41,924 nucleotides of DNA from SZUA-430 sp034440355 (GCA_034440355.1 JAWXBY010000030.1:1-41924); one strand, 5' to 3'; shown: positions 31,698-40,153, counted from the first letter of the stretch. Translations and numbers: made by a program. Notes: generated by a model from the letters alone, not told the origin.

Positions 31698-33329
31698 ATG
31701 ACGTTCGTATGGCGACTTCTGCTGCTGGCATTGTTGTGCGTCGCGCAAGCACGGGCCGAGAGCGCGCTCGTTCTGCACGGCGGCGCGGTTTATACGGTCG
31801 ACCCGGCCCGGCCGTGGGCAAGCGCCGTCGTGGTTCGCGATGGACGGATCGTTTTTGTCGGTGACGATGCGGGCGCCTTCGTGGCGGCCGGGTCTGATGC
31901 GCGAACGATCGCGCTCAATGGGCGGATGGTGCTGCCGGGATTTCAGGACTCGCATATTCACCCGATGTCCGGCGGCATGCGGCTCACCAGATGTCAGCTT
32001 GGCGAGGCCGGGACCGTGGAAGCTGTGTACGCGGCGGTTCGCGCATGTGCTTCGGCGCATCCTGAGCGGCCCTGGTTGCTGGGCGCCGGATGGTCGCCGC
32101 AGATGTTCGGCGGCGCGGGCCCTAGCCGTGCGAAGCTTGATGAGCTTGTGCCCGACCGGCCTGCATTCCTGACGACGCCGGACGGCTATACGGGTTGGGT
32201 GAATTCGCGGGCGTTGGCGATTGCCGGCCTCGCGGCGAAGAGCGGCGTCGTCGACGGCGAGGCGGCCCAGCGCGTGCGTGCGCAGATTCCCAGGCCCAGC
32301 GAGGCGGAGTATCGCGACGCTCTCAGACTGTCGACGGCGATGGCGAACCGCTTCGGCGTCACGTCGCTGGTCGACGCCAATGCGAGTGCTGCGATTGTCG
32401 ACGCTTACGCGGCGGCGGATCGTGCCGGCGAGCTGACGGTGCGCGTCGTCGCGGCGCAGCGCGTCGATCCGGCCATCGGGCCTGCGCAGGTCGACGAGAT
32501 GGTCGCACGCCGTGACGCCGCGCGCGGGCGACGCTTTCGCGCAGATGCGGCGAAGATATTTCTCGACGGTGAGATCGATCGACGAACGGCGGCGATGATC
32601 GAGCCCTACGCGGGCGCGCCGGCGGATCGCGGCGACTTGCTGATCGAGGCGCGGACGTTGAACGCGGTCGTGCGGCGTCTCGAGGCCGAAGGGTTTCTCA
32701 TTCACATGCATGCGATGGGCGACCGTGCGGTGCGGGTGGGTCTCGATGCGATCGAGCTTGGCGCCCAAGCCAACGGTGCGCGGGACCGGCGCCATCAGTT
32801 GGCGCATATCGGCGTCGTCGACCCTCGCGACATTCGGCGGTTCGGGGCGCTCGGCGCCGCGGCGAATTTTCAGCCGCTGTTCTTTGATCCCAGCGACCCC
32901 GCCACGCCGGCCGCGATTGCCGTGCTCGGACCCAAGCGCGCGCGCTTGCTTTATCCGATGGCGAGCGTTGCTGCCGGCGGCGGGCGGTTGCTTGCGAGCA
33001 GCGACTGGCCGGCACCGTCGATGAGCCCGTTCGATGCGATCCAAGTCGCCATGACGCGCCAGCCCGTCGACGGCAGCAAGCCCGCGCCCCAGCCGCAGGA
33101 GCGCGTGGACCTCGCCGCCATGCTCGCCGCGTACACGATCAACGGCGCGTGGGCCGCGCGCGAGGACGCGATCACCGGGTCGATCGAGGTGGGTAAGCTT
33201 GCGGACTTGATTGTGGTCGACCGGAATCTGTTCGAGACCCCCGTTGGCGAGATTCACAAGGCGCGCGTACTGTTGACGCTGCTTGACGGCGCGCCGGTCT
33301 ATCGCGATCCGGACTTTGCGTGGCGCTAA
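31698..33329 (+). CDS. Exported amidohydrolase (amidohydrolase 3 / YtcJ-like)
   Basis: A 543-residue metal-dependent hydrolase. The start at ATG 31698 gives a Sec signal ending in ARA at residue 20; the frame is open further upstream but antisense to the SMP-30-like gene. Metal ligands His86 and His88 are in FQDSHIHP, later ligands in FLIHMHAMGDRAV and HQLAHIGVV, and SSDWPAPSMSPF carries the final Asp. The C-terminal TINGAWAAREDAITGSIEVGKLADLIVVDRN is typical of the superfamily's small beta domain. Substrate unknown. Confidence 0.9.
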   Translation: MTFVWRLLLLALLCVAQARAESALVLHGGAVYTVDPARPWASAVVVRDGRIVFVGDDAGAFVAAGSDARTIALNGRMVLPGFQDSHIHPMSGGMRLTRCQLGEAGTVEAVYAAVRACASAHPERPWLLGAGWSPQMFGGAGPSRAKLDELVPDRPAFLTTPDGYTGWVNSRALAIAGLAAKSGVVDGEAAQRVRAQIPRPSEAEYRDALRLSTAMANRFGVTSLVDANASAAIVDAYAAADRAGELTVRVVAAQRVDPAIGPAQVDEMVARRDAARGRRFRADAAKIFLDGEIDRRTAAMIEPYAGAPADRGDLLIEARTLNAVVRRLEAEGFLIHMHAMGDRAVRVGLDAIELGAQANGARDRRHQLAHIGVVDPRDIRRFGALGAAANFQPLFFDPSDPATPAAIAVLGPKRARLLYPMASVAAGGGRLLASSDWPAPSMSPFDAIQVAMTRQPVDGSKPAPQPQERVDLAAMLAAYTINGAWAAREDAITGSIEVGKLADLIVVDRNLFETPVGEIHKARVLLTLLDGAPVYRDPDFAWR

Positions 33330-33862
33330 TGCTTGCGCGTCGGCAGCGGCGCTTTGCGGAAGTATGGGACTTTGCCGGGGTTGGGTACCGCGGTGACCGT
33401 CGGCAGGTTTGCGAGGTCGGCGTTGGTCTTCGCAGCGCTCGCCATGTCGCGCGCTTGTTCGTTCGAGATGACGAAGTAGGGTTCGTTCGCGTTGTCGAGC
33501 GTTAGGTATTGGCCGAGATATGTCACCTTGCCGCTCTCGACGGTGAAGGGGATCGAATAGACGAAGAGCGGCGTGTAGTCCTTCTTCGGCCCCTTCACGT
33601 CGAAACTGTAGAATTCGTATTGGCCTGGGCTTAAGCGTGCGACGGCGACTGACGGCATAGGCGCGCTCAGTGTTCCGGTGCTGTTGCCGTCCTGGCCGCG
33701 ATAGGCGAGCGCGACGCTCTCGTAGGTCGAGCCGGGTGGCTTTGCGATGGAGGCGACCACGAAGCCCGCGTCGGCGCCCACATACATTTGCGCGCCCGTC
33801 TCACACGCCGCGAGCGCGAAGGCTGCGATCAACGCTGCAACGATTTTGGCCGTTCTGAACAC
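33326..33862 (-). CDS. Small lipoprotein, function unknown
   Basis: The frame opens at 33892, but the GTG at 33862 has an AGGGGA ribosome-binding site and yields a clean lipoprotein signal (FRTAKIVAALIAAFALAAC) with the acylated cysteine at residue 20. The 178-residue protein is beta-rich, with YVGADAGFVVASI, SPGQYEFYSFDV and a late ISNEQARDMASAAKTN helix. I do not recognise the family. It overlaps the amidohydrolase stop by four bases. Confidence 0.72.
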   Translation of the reverse strand: MFRTAKIVAALIAAFALAACETGAQMYVGADAGFVVASIAKPPGSTYESVALAYRGQDGNSTGTLSAPMPSVAVARLSPGQYEFYSFDVKGPKKDYTPLFVYSIPFTVESGKVTYLGQYLTLDNANEPYFVISNEQARDMASAAKTNADLANLPTVTAVPNPGKVPYFRKAPLPTRKH

Positions 33863-33919
33863 GCGCGCGTCTCCCCTGTGCTGGCGTTGCATAGCACAGG
33901 GGCGCGCGGATGGAAGCTG

Positions 33920-34678
33920 CTAGCCGCCGAAGGCGACGGATGCGGTGAGGACGAGGCCCGCGTCGCACACATCGGGGCAGGCGTCGATGTCGGTGTCGAC
34001 GTAGCGGACGTCGAAGGTGAAACGGTCGATGCCGGCGCTGACGCCCAGATCCCAGAACACGTAGTCGTCCGTGTCGTCGATCGATTGATGGCCGAGATGG
34101 CCCGACGCTTCGACGCCTTTGTTGAAGACCCACCAGGCGGGCGCGATCGGCAGCGTCGCGCCCCCGGTGATGGCGAACGCGTCGCCCTGGCCGCCGGAAT
34201 AGTCGGGGCTGTAGGCGAGTTCGCCCGACAGCGCGAAGTCGCCGAAGTCGTGCGTCAAGCCCGCGATCAGTTCGACGTAGTCGGCGTCGTCGACGAAGGG
34301 CGGCGGGTCGGAATCGGGGTACCAATAGTAGACGACTTTCACCGTGCCTTCGGTCGCCTCGGAAAACGCGTGGCGGTAGCCGGCGGTCAGGTCGACCTCG
34401 AGCGAGGCGTCGGGATCGCCGAAGGGCGAAAAGTCGATGGTCGACGCCCAGGCGTTGGCGAAGAACCCCGACGGGTCGTCGTATTGCACGGAGGCCTGTA
34501 TCGCGGGGTCGTTGTCGCTTTGGCTGATGCCGCGGAAGCGATAGTCGCTTGTCACGGTGAAGTTGAACGACCAAGGGCTTTCGCCGCCGCCCACCGCTTC
34601 GTCCGCCGACGCCTGGACCGCGAAGCCCGCCATCATCACCGCGCCGAGAAAGGCGCCCGACCAGAATCCTGCACGCAT
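33920..34678 (-). CDS. TorF-family putative porin
   Basis: A 252-residue outer-membrane beta-barrel. The start at ATG 34678 gives a Sec signal ending in SADE; the longer frame upstream is not coding. The mature protein opens with FNFTVTSDYRFRGISQSDNDPAIQASVQYDD, the hallmark of the TIGR02001/Gcw_chp group, and ends with alternating strands up to LVLTASVAFGG. An internal Cys pair (ACPDVCDAG) is present near the C-terminus. Substrate not known. Confidence 0.87.
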   Translation of the reverse strand: MRAGFWSGAFLGAVMMAGFAVQASADEAVGGGESPWSFNFTVTSDYRFRGISQSDNDPAIQASVQYDDPSGFFANAWASTIDFSPFGDPDASLEVDLTAGYRHAFSEATEGTVKVVYYWYPDSDPPPFVDDADYVELIAGLTHDFGDFALSGELAYSPDYSGGQGDAFAITGGATLPIAPAWWVFNKGVEASGHLGHQSIDDTDDYVFWDLGVSAGIDRFTFDVRYVDTDIDACPDVCDAGLVLTASVAFGG

Positions 34679-34861
34679 ACCGACACCCGCAACTTGTTGC
34701 ACCCACGCGCGACCTTCGTGAACGGATCGCGACGTGCGGTCATGAAGCGCTTTGGCTCGCACGTGCAGCAAGGGCGCAGAAGTTGTTTTGGATGAAGAAA
34801 TCGCAATGCAACTGCGAATTGGCGCGCGATCACTTTGCGCGCCAGGCTTAGCGTCGCCGCT

Positions 34862-34933
34862 ATGATCCGTACAAAGACGACTATCCGTCCGGCTGACGAT
34901 GCGCACGGGATCGAACGGCGCGATCAGACCTAG
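34862..34933 (+). pseudogene. Short reading frame resembling the 5' end of a GNAT acetyltransferase gene (copy 1)
   Basis: ATG followed by codons for IRTKTTIRPADDAHGIERR and a stop after 23 codons. The TIRPADDAHGIE pattern is like the first strand and helix of GNAT acetyltransferases. A second copy lies at 35464, and the two differ mainly at third codon positions, which points to descent from coding sequence. No ribosome-binding site is visible. I read it as a truncated remnant; a leader peptide is an alternative. Confidence 0.35.
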
Positions 34934-34945
34934 CCGATCGCGCCG
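34916..34945 (-). terminator. Hairpin after the DUF1428 gene
   Basis: CGGCGCGATC (34916-34925) and GATCGCGCCG (34936-34945) are perfect 10-bp arms around a 10-nt loop, starting 12 bp past the DUF1428 stop. No T-run follows, so this would be a weak or factor-assisted stop. It overlaps the end of the short GNAT-like frame. Confidence 0.35.
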
Positions 34946-34957
34946 CTTCTGCGGAAC

Positions 34958-35305
34958 CTACGAATCCAGGATCGGGGCGAAGCCGCCAAAGATCATGCGT
35001 TGGCCGTCGAAGGGCATCTTCATGTCCTTCATGCGCGGGTCTTCCATCATCTGCTTCATGCCTTTGTCGCGGACCTCTTTCGAAGGCCATTCGATCCAGC
35101 TGAAGACGACCTGTTCGTTGGCCTCTGCCTTCACGGCGCGTTGGAAGTCGGTGACTTTGCCTGCGGGCACGTCATCGCCCCAGGCTTCGACCATGCGCGT
35201 TGCGCCGAATTCCTTGAACATCGGCAATGATTTTTTCGCGTGGTCGAGATAGGCCTGCTTGTTCGCTTTTGGAACCGCAACTACGAAACCGTCGATATAT
35301 GACAT
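34958..35305 (-). CDS. DUF1428 family protein
   Basis: A 115-residue protein of the DUF1428 (YbaA-like, dimeric ferredoxin-fold) family, with MSYIDGFVVAVPKANKQAYL, WGDDVPAGKVTDFQRAVKA, VVFSWIEWPSKEVRDKG and the final FDGQRMIFGGFAPIL. The start at 35305 is set by an AAAGGAG ribosome-binding site; the frame is open 24 codons further upstream. Function unknown, usually soluble. A 7-bp GC hairpin (35350-35366) lies in its 5' region. Confidence 0.92.
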   Translation of the reverse strand: MSYIDGFVVAVPKANKQAYLDHAKKSLPMFKEFGATRMVEAWGDDVPAGKVTDFQRAVKAEANEQVVFSWIEWPSKEVRDKGMKQMMEDPRMKDMKMPFDGQRMIFGGFAPILDS

Positions 35306-35349
35306 CGTCGCTCCTTTCGGGGTGGGGTCTTCTTTTGCGCGGAAACACG

Positions 35350-35366
35350 CCCGCGCAATGCGCGGG
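35350..35366. promoter_or_regulatory. GC hairpin upstream of the DUF1428 gene
   Basis: CCCGCGC and GCGCGGG form a perfect 7-bp inverted repeat around AAT, 45 bp from the DUF1428 start codon. It could be an operator or a leader hairpin. No T-run. Confidence 0.25.
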
Positions 35367-35463
35367 TGGTGTGACAAGAACTAACGGCGGGCGAGCCGGT
35401 TCCTGTCAGCAGTGGGAACGCCTAGCCGGTATCGCAGGGCCTGCTAAGCTTAGCGGTGAGGCT

Positions 35464-35538
35464 ATGTTCCGCACAAAGACAACTATTCGTCTTGCGAGAA
35501 ATGGAAGCGCAGGCCGACGCTCAAGGTTCGGTTGCTAA
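35464..35538 (+). pseudogene. Short reading frame resembling the 5' end of a GNAT acetyltransferase gene (copy 2)
   Basis: ATG followed by codons for FRTKTTIRLARNGSAG and a stop after 24 codons. Across the first 28 bases it matches copy 1 at 34862 except for four or five changes, all but one of them silent, and the upstream GCTTAGCG is shared at the same distance. Similarity ends at about codon 9, where this frame enters the 3' end of the convergent outer-membrane protein gene. Probable remnant. Confidence 0.35.
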
Positions 35539-36094
35539 TGCTGTCGAATTCGATGGCCACCGCTTGACCGATTTGGACCGTCGGGTCGACCACGTCCATG
35601 TAGCGGTAGGCGAGCGTGAGGTCGGTGCTGGGTCCGACAGCGTAGCTTAGTCCCACGAGAGCTTGATAGGCGACGTTGACGTCGGTGTCGCTTGAGAAGC
35701 CGTCGATGATGAGCTTCGTGTGGGCGATACCCAATCCTGCGCCGAGCGTCAGGTCGAAATCTTTCGACAGTTCGAAGTCGTAGAGGACGTTGGCCATGAG
35801 CGATATGTCCGTCACCTGCGCCAGGTCGGATGACGCGTCGTTGTGACGAAAGCCGAGTTCGGCTTCCAGGCGCCAGCCGGGCGAGAACGCGTTGCCGACC
35901 GAGGCCATGACGGCCCAGCCGAGATCGGCCTCAAACGTTCCCGTTGCCGGTGAGCCGAGGAACGTGCCGCTCACGTCCTCCTCGCCAATGCCATTGAGGC
36001 CCGCCTCGGCTGCGACGTACCAGCCGCCGGCATTCGCCGCGCCCGCCATGGCGAGCGACGTGGCCGCGCCCAACAACAGAACCCTGATCTTCAC
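35483..36094 (-). CDS. Outer-membrane beta-barrel protein (OmpA-barrel/OmpW-like size)
   Basis: A 203-residue protein. The GTG at 36094 is chosen because it has a GGAAGGGG ribosome-binding site and starts a Sec signal (KIRVLLLGAATSLAMAGAANA). The mature protein is an eight-stranded barrel: GGWYVAAEAGLNGIG, RLEAELGFRHND, ISLMANVLYDFEL, FDLTLGAGLGIAHTK, ALVGLSYAVG, LTLAYRYMDV and the final SVGLRFHF ending near the C-terminus. No OmpA periplasmic domain. Role unknown. Confidence 0.83.
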   Translation of the reverse strand: MKIRVLLLGAATSLAMAGAANAGGWYVAAEAGLNGIGEEDVSGTFLGSPATGTFEADLGWAVMASVGNAFSPGWRLEAELGFRHNDASSDLAQVTDISLMANVLYDFELSKDFDLTLGAGLGIAHTKLIIDGFSSDTDVNVAYQALVGLSYAVGPSTDLTLAYRYMDVVDPTVQIGQAVAIEFDSISNRTLSVGLRFHFSQDE

Positions 36095-36109
36095 GATTGA
36101 CCCCTTCCA

Positions 36110-36132
36110 GCCCGCCCGCGTGCGTGGCGGGC
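36110..36132 (-). promoter_or_regulatory. Leader hairpin next to the ribosome-binding site of the outer-membrane protein gene
   Basis: GCCCGCC (36110-36116) and GGCGGGC (36126-36132) form a 7-bp GC stem with a 9-nt loop. In the minus-strand message it ends only two bases before GGAAGGGG, so it may influence translation or message stability. Confidence 0.3.
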
Positions 36133-36308
36133 GAGTCGTGCAAGTGGTCAAATTACCTAGAAAGATACGGCAATGGATATTGCTCCAAAGGCACAGTCTA
36201 TAAGTTGAGTCGCAGTGCCGAGACGGCGGACTTGCGTGTCGCGGGCGTTGTTCCGCCGGGGTATCATTGCTAAGCGGGCTATTTTCCCGAGTGTGGGCAG
36301 GCGTGACG

Positions 36309-36521
36309 ATGGACCGACATGATTTGATGACACTACTGGAAAGGCGTTTTCGGTCGGTCACGAGCACGAGCGATCCCGCCAACAATGTCACGCGATTGGC
36401 AATCACCAACAACGGGCACGTGACCATCGACGCCACGGTCGAGGCGTTCGAAAAACTGGATGCCGCCGGCCTTGAAGAGGTCTTGCAAGGACTCGAAAAA
36501 GTTCTAGCGTGCGAGCCCTAA
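36309..36521 (+). CDS. Small protein of 70 residues, function unknown
   Basis: ATG 36309 (a GTG lies two codons upstream at 36303) with a weak AGG ribosome-binding element. The product is hydrophilic, with a helical start (DRHDLMTLLERRF), a Thr/Asn-rich middle (RLAITNNGHVTIDATVEAFEK) and an acidic helix (LEEVLQGLEKVLACEP). No family recognised. The DUF1877 gene follows 20 bp downstream in the same direction, so they may be one unit. Confidence 0.6.
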   Translation: MDRHDLMTLLERRFRSVTSTSDPANNVTRLAITNNGHVTIDATVEAFEKLDAAGLEEVLQGLEKVLACEP

Positions 36522-36541
36522 CCTTGAGATGAGGAACGCAC

Positions 36542-37042
36542 ATGGCTGCACGTGGCGTCCACTTCGCGCTGTCTGAGGAAGAGGTCGCGGCGCTGCGTGC
36601 GGTCGAGGACGACGCGCGGATCGATCATTTGCACGAGGCGATCGAGACGCCGTTCTTCGAAAAGGCGAGGCACTATCTCGCCGAGAGCGACAAGGCGTGG
36701 GATGCGATGCATCGTGCGCTGACCGACGGCGGACTGGCGTGGGACGGCGGCACGTATCCGCTGAACCACGCGGTCATGGGCGGCGAGCAACTCTATGGCA
36801 ATGACGACTACATCATCAGTTTGAAGACGCCCGAGCAGGTGCGCGAGATTTCGGCGGCGCTCGACCGGTTTACGAAAGGCGAGTTTCGCAAGCGGTATGA
36901 CGCCATCGATCCCACGGACTACGATGGCGAGATGGGCGACGAGGATTTCGAGTATACGTGGGAATCGCTCGAGGACGTGCGCGCGCTCTACCGCCGTGCT
37001 GCGGCGGACGGGCGGTCCGTGCTGTTCACCGTCGACCTATAG
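36542..37042 (+). CDS. DUF1877 (YfbM-like) family protein
   Basis: A 166-residue soluble protein with the family's order of motifs: FALSEEEVAALRAVED, FEKARHYLAESDKAWDAMHRALTDG, YPLNHAVMGGEQLYGNDDYIISLKTPEQV, and the closing YTWESLEDVRALYRRAAADGR. Function unknown. The ATG has a GAGGAACG ribosome-binding site. Confidence 0.9.
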   Translation: MAARGVHFALSEEEVAALRAVEDDARIDHLHEAIETPFFEKARHYLAESDKAWDAMHRALTDGGLAWDGGTYPLNHAVMGGEQLYGNDDYIISLKTPEQVREISAALDRFTKGEFRKRYDAIDPTDYDGEMGDEDFEYTWESLEDVRALYRRAAADGRSVLFTVDL

Positions 37043-37044
37043 CG

Positions 37045-37632
37045 TCAGGGCAGCGGCGGCGGCGTGCCGGTCCACGGCGTTTTCGTGAAGCGGCCTTCGA
37101 TCGCCGTCATGTCTTGGATGGTGCCCGGCCAGTGGGCGTGGATGGCGCGGGCGACGTCGTCGGTCGACGGGCCATCGAGCTGCGCGACGTTGCAGCGGAC
37201 ACCGGGGATGCCGAACATCGTGTGCAAGCCGCGCAACGCATTGCGCAGCGCGCCGGTATAGCCGTCGTAGCTGCGCAGTGAGAAGGCGATCTCGTCCATC
37301 GTCGGGCTTGGCTTGTAATACGCTTTGCCCCAGGCGACGCCGCGCTGCACGCCGCGCACGACGGCGACGTCGGTGATCTCAGACCACGGCACCGTGCGCG
37401 AGGAGAAGCGCGCGTAGCGCACACCCTCGGGACCGATCGTTAAAACGGGGTGCGTGCTGCGCGCGTAGTACAACGACTGCACGCCGAGGCCCGCGGCGAA
37501 GATCGCCATCAGGGCGCCGAACCAATGGGCGAAGCTGAAGAGGCCGAAGAGCATCGCCATCGCGAAAACGATGGCGGCCGTCTTTTCCAACCGCGCTTTG
37601 CTATAGCGCCAGCTCAGCACCGGAGTGGTCAT
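37045..37632 (-). CDS. Membrane protein with PH-like domain
   Basis: A 195-residue protein. Two hydrophobic segments (about 18-35 and 38-56) are followed by a PH-like beta domain (VLTIGPEGVRYARFSSRTVPWSEITDVAV), reminiscent of STM3941-type bacterial proteins, and a Pro-rich tail. Unknown role. It ends two bases from the convergent DUF1877 gene and is divergent from the oxidoreductase gene. Confidence 0.65.
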   Translation of the reverse strand: MTTPVLSWRYSKARLEKTAAIVFAMAMLFGLFSFAHWFGALMAIFAAGLGVQSLYYARSTHPVLTIGPEGVRYARFSSRTVPWSEITDVAVVRGVQRGVAWGKAYYKPSPTMDEIAFSLRSYDGYTGALRNALRGLHTMFGIPGVRCNVAQLDGPSTDDVARAIHAHWPGTIQDMTAIEGRFTKTPWTGTPPPLP

Positions 37633-37693
37633 TGGCGTTTCCTAGCACGTTTTTGCGGTAAGCTCTCGCCATCAAGCCAATGGAGCACCGCCG

Positions 37694-38707
37694 ATGAAAG
37701 CCTATCGCTTCGACGATTTTGCGAGCCTTGACGATTTGCGTCTGCGTGACGAGGCGGAGCCGCGGCCGCAGCGGAGCGAGGTGCTGATCCGCGTGCATGC
37801 GGTGTCGTTGAACTATCGCGACATCGCGATGGTGAGGGGGCGGTATCCGCGCGCCGTCAAGAAGGGGTTGATCCCGGCGAGCGACGGCGCGGGCGAGGTG
37901 ATCGCCGTCGGCGAGGGCGTCGAGGCGTTCAAGGTTGGCGACCGCGTGATCTCGACGTTTCATCCGCGCTGGTTCGCAGGGCCGCTGCACGCGACGATGG
38001 CGCACGAAACCTACGGCGATCAGCAGGACGGGTGGCTCACCGAGCGCAAGGTGGTTTCGCAAGAAGCGGTGGTGAAGTTCTCCGACGCGCTGTCGTATGA
38101 GGAGGCGGCGACGCTGCCGTGCGCGGGGCTCACGGCCTGGACGGCGTTGACCGGTGCTCAGCCCATTCGCGCGGGACACAGTGTGCTTGTGCAGGGCACG
38201 GGCGGCGTTTCCATCTTTGCGTTGCAGTTGGCGCGGGCGGTTGGGGCGCGCGTCATCGCCACCACGTCGAGCGACGCCAAGGCGCAGCGACTGTTGGCGA
38301 TGGGTGCGAGCGACGTCGTGAACTATCGCGAGACGGCCGAGTGGGGCAAGCAGGTGCGCGCGCTGTCCGGCGGGCGCGGGGTCGACCGGGTCGTCGAGGT
38401 CGGCGGGCCCGGCACGATCAATCAGTCGCTGCGGGCGGTCGCACCGGGTGGGGAGATCGCGTCGATCGGATTCTTGTCGGACGACAATCCGGGGATCGAT
38501 TTCTTCGCGCTGAAGCTCTCGAGCGCGTCCTTCCGCAACATCACGGTCGGCGACCGTGCGGGCTTGCTGGAGCTGGTGCGCGTCGTGGACGGCGCGGGCG
38601 TGAGGCCCATCGTCGACCGCGTGTTCCCGTTCGCCGAGGCGCGCGCGGCGTTTGCTTATCTGCAAACCGGCGCGCATTTCGGGAAGGTCGCCATTCGCGT
38701 CGCCTAA
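37694..38707 (+). CDS. Zinc-type alcohol dehydrogenase-like / quinone oxidoreductase-like protein
   Basis: A 337-residue medium-chain dehydrogenase. ASDGAGEVIAVGEGVEAFKVGDRV is the MDR catalytic-domain loop. LPCAGLTAWTAL and VLVQGTGGVSIFALQLARAVGARVIATTSS form the nucleotide-binding start. VDRVVEVGGPGTINQSL follows. The structural-zinc cysteine cluster (four Cys) is absent, so it is a member of the branch without structural zinc. NADP(H) use is likely; the substrate is unknown. Confidence 0.9.
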   Translation: MKAYRFDDFASLDDLRLRDEAEPRPQRSEVLIRVHAVSLNYRDIAMVRGRYPRAVKKGLIPASDGAGEVIAVGEGVEAFKVGDRVISTFHPRWFAGPLHATMAHETYGDQQDGWLTERKVVSQEAVVKFSDALSYEEAATLPCAGLTAWTALTGAQPIRAGHSVLVQGTGGVSIFALQLARAVGARVIATTSSDAKAQRLLAMGASDVVNYRETAEWGKQVRALSGGRGVDRVVEVGGPGTINQSLRAVAPGGEIASIGFLSDDNPGIDFFALKLSSASFRNITVGDRAGLLELVRVVDGAGVRPIVDRVFPFAEARAAFAYLQTGAHFGKVAIRVA

Positions 38708-38824
38708 CGGGGGAATGCAACCTTTTTGGAACCCGGCGCGTTGGGTGGGTATCGGCTGTCCGCATTCCTTGGCTAGCGGCCGACTGAGAGTTATTTGCGC
38801 TCCCGCCCAGGCGTTGGAGTGGAT

Positions 38825-39562
38825 TTGACTCAACTCGATCAAAAGACGGTTCGGAATCGGATTCTCGCGGCGTTGCCCGCGAACGAATTCGCGGCCGTCG
38901 TCAAACATCTCACGCCCGTCACCATGGATCTTGGACAATCGCTGCACCGCGCGGGCGAGATGATCGAGGTCGTCTATTTCGTCGAGAGCGGGTTCATTTC
39001 CGCTTTGACCGTTCTCTCGGACGGCGCGCCGCTGGAGATCGGGTTGATCGGGCCCGAGGGGCTCGCCGGTGTGTCGGTCGCACTCGGCGCGACGACGTCG
39101 TTCTGCGAGACCATGTGTCAAACCGGGGGTGCGGCTTATCGACTGTCGCCGGCGGCATTGCTGGGCGTCGTGGCGGAAGCGCCGCGCCTGCGCGATTTGC
39201 TGCTGCGGTATGCGCATGCGTTTCATATTCAAGTCGCCCAGACCGCCGCGTGCAACGCGCATCATGAGTTGGGACAGCGGCTCGCGCGCTGGCTGCTGGC
39301 GGCGCATGATCGAAGCGGCGTCGCGGAGTTGTCGCTGACGCAGGATTTGATCGCCGTCATGCTGGGCGTGCGCCGCTCGACGGTCAGCATCGCGGCCAGC
39401 ACGCTGCAGAAGGCGGGGGTCATTCGTTACGCGCACGGGCGCATTACCATCTTGAACCGCACCGGGCTCGAAGACGCGGCTTGCGAGTGCTATGAGACCG
39501 TGACTAGCGAATATCGCAGGCTGTTCGGCGAGTACCGCCCGGCGCTGATTCCCTCATTTTAG
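38825..39562 (+). CDS. Crp/Fnr-family transcriptional regulator
   Basis: A 245-residue regulator. The N-terminal cyclic-nucleotide-binding fold (about 20-130) includes LGQSLHRAGEMIEVVYFVESGFIS and IGLIGPEGLAGV; the arginine/serine cAMP contacts of Crp are not evident, and there is no Fnr-type Cys cluster. A winged helix follows, with QDLIAVMLGVRRSTVSIAASTLQKAGVIRYAHGRI as the recognition region. TTG 38825 has GGAG five bases upstream; GTG 38819 is an alternative. Ligand unknown; its neighbours are an oxidoreductase and a broken receiver gene. Confidence 0.88.
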   Translation: MTQLDQKTVRNRILAALPANEFAAVVKHLTPVTMDLGQSLHRAGEMIEVVYFVESGFISALTVLSDGAPLEIGLIGPEGLAGVSVALGATTSFCETMCQTGGAAYRLSPAALLGVVAEAPRLRDLLLRYAHAFHIQVAQTAACNAHHELGQRLARWLLAAHDRSGVAELSLTQDLIAVMLGVRRSTVSIAASTLQKAGVIRYAHGRITILNRTGLEDAACECYETVTSEYRRLFGEYRPALIPSF

Positions 39563-39677
39563 CCGTTTTCCGCAAAACGTCTTAACGCGCGGGTCACCAC
39601 ACCAATGCGCGATGGCGTACCGCCTTCGCCTGTCCGACGTGCTTGACTTTGGACGGGCTGGAAGAACGGAGACTTGC

Positions 39678-40102
39678 GTGAACCAATCACCCGAAGCATC
39701 CAACGTGCTCGCCTTCGAGCGCGCGAAGCCGTCGGACGTCCGCGTTCTCATCGTCGAGGACGAGATGCTCATTGCGCTCGGCCTTATCGACATGGTGGAA
39801 GCGCTCGGCGCGTCCCCGGTGGCCGCGTCGCGCCTCGCCAAGGCGCTGGCTCTTGTGGCCGACGAAACGTTCGATGCGGCCATCGTGGACATGAACTTGG
39901 CGAGTGAGCCGCCGACGCGATTTTGGATGCGCTCAGCGCGTGCAACATCCCGTTCGTCATCACCACCGGGTATGGCACGGAAGCCATCGCCGAGAAGTAT
40001 CGGAGCGCGCCGCGACTCGCCAAGCCTTACATGCCGGAGCATGTCGAGGCGGCGTTGCTCAGCGTACTTGCGCGTTCGAAGCTATGCGCTCAAGCGCGTT
40101 GA
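39678..40102 (+). pseudogene. Response-regulator receiver protein, frameshifted
   Basis: GTG 39678 has a CGGAG ribosome-binding site. The first part codes for SDVRVLIVEDEMLIALGLIDMVEALGASP and AAIVDMNLA, a receiver domain with acidic pocket ED and the phospho-acceptor Asp in IVDMNL. After about position 39907 the reading continues in another frame: AILDALSACNIPFVITTGYG, then KYRSAPRLAKPYMPEHVEAALLSVLAR, carrying the conserved Thr (TTG) and Lys (AKPY). One base missing, near 39905-39917, would restore a normal 140-residue single-domain receiver. Either a decayed gene or a sequencing error. Confidence 0.85.
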
Positions 40103-40153
40103 CGGCGTCCCCCGCCGCCTTTCGGCGACGGGGTTCGTGACAACTGCGCTTAC

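Noticed and set aside
28892..33329. P450, hydrolase, propeller and amidohydrolase considered as a natural-product or catabolic cluster
   Set aside because: Mixed strands, no carrier-protein, synthase, transporter or regulator genes, and no shared substrate logic.
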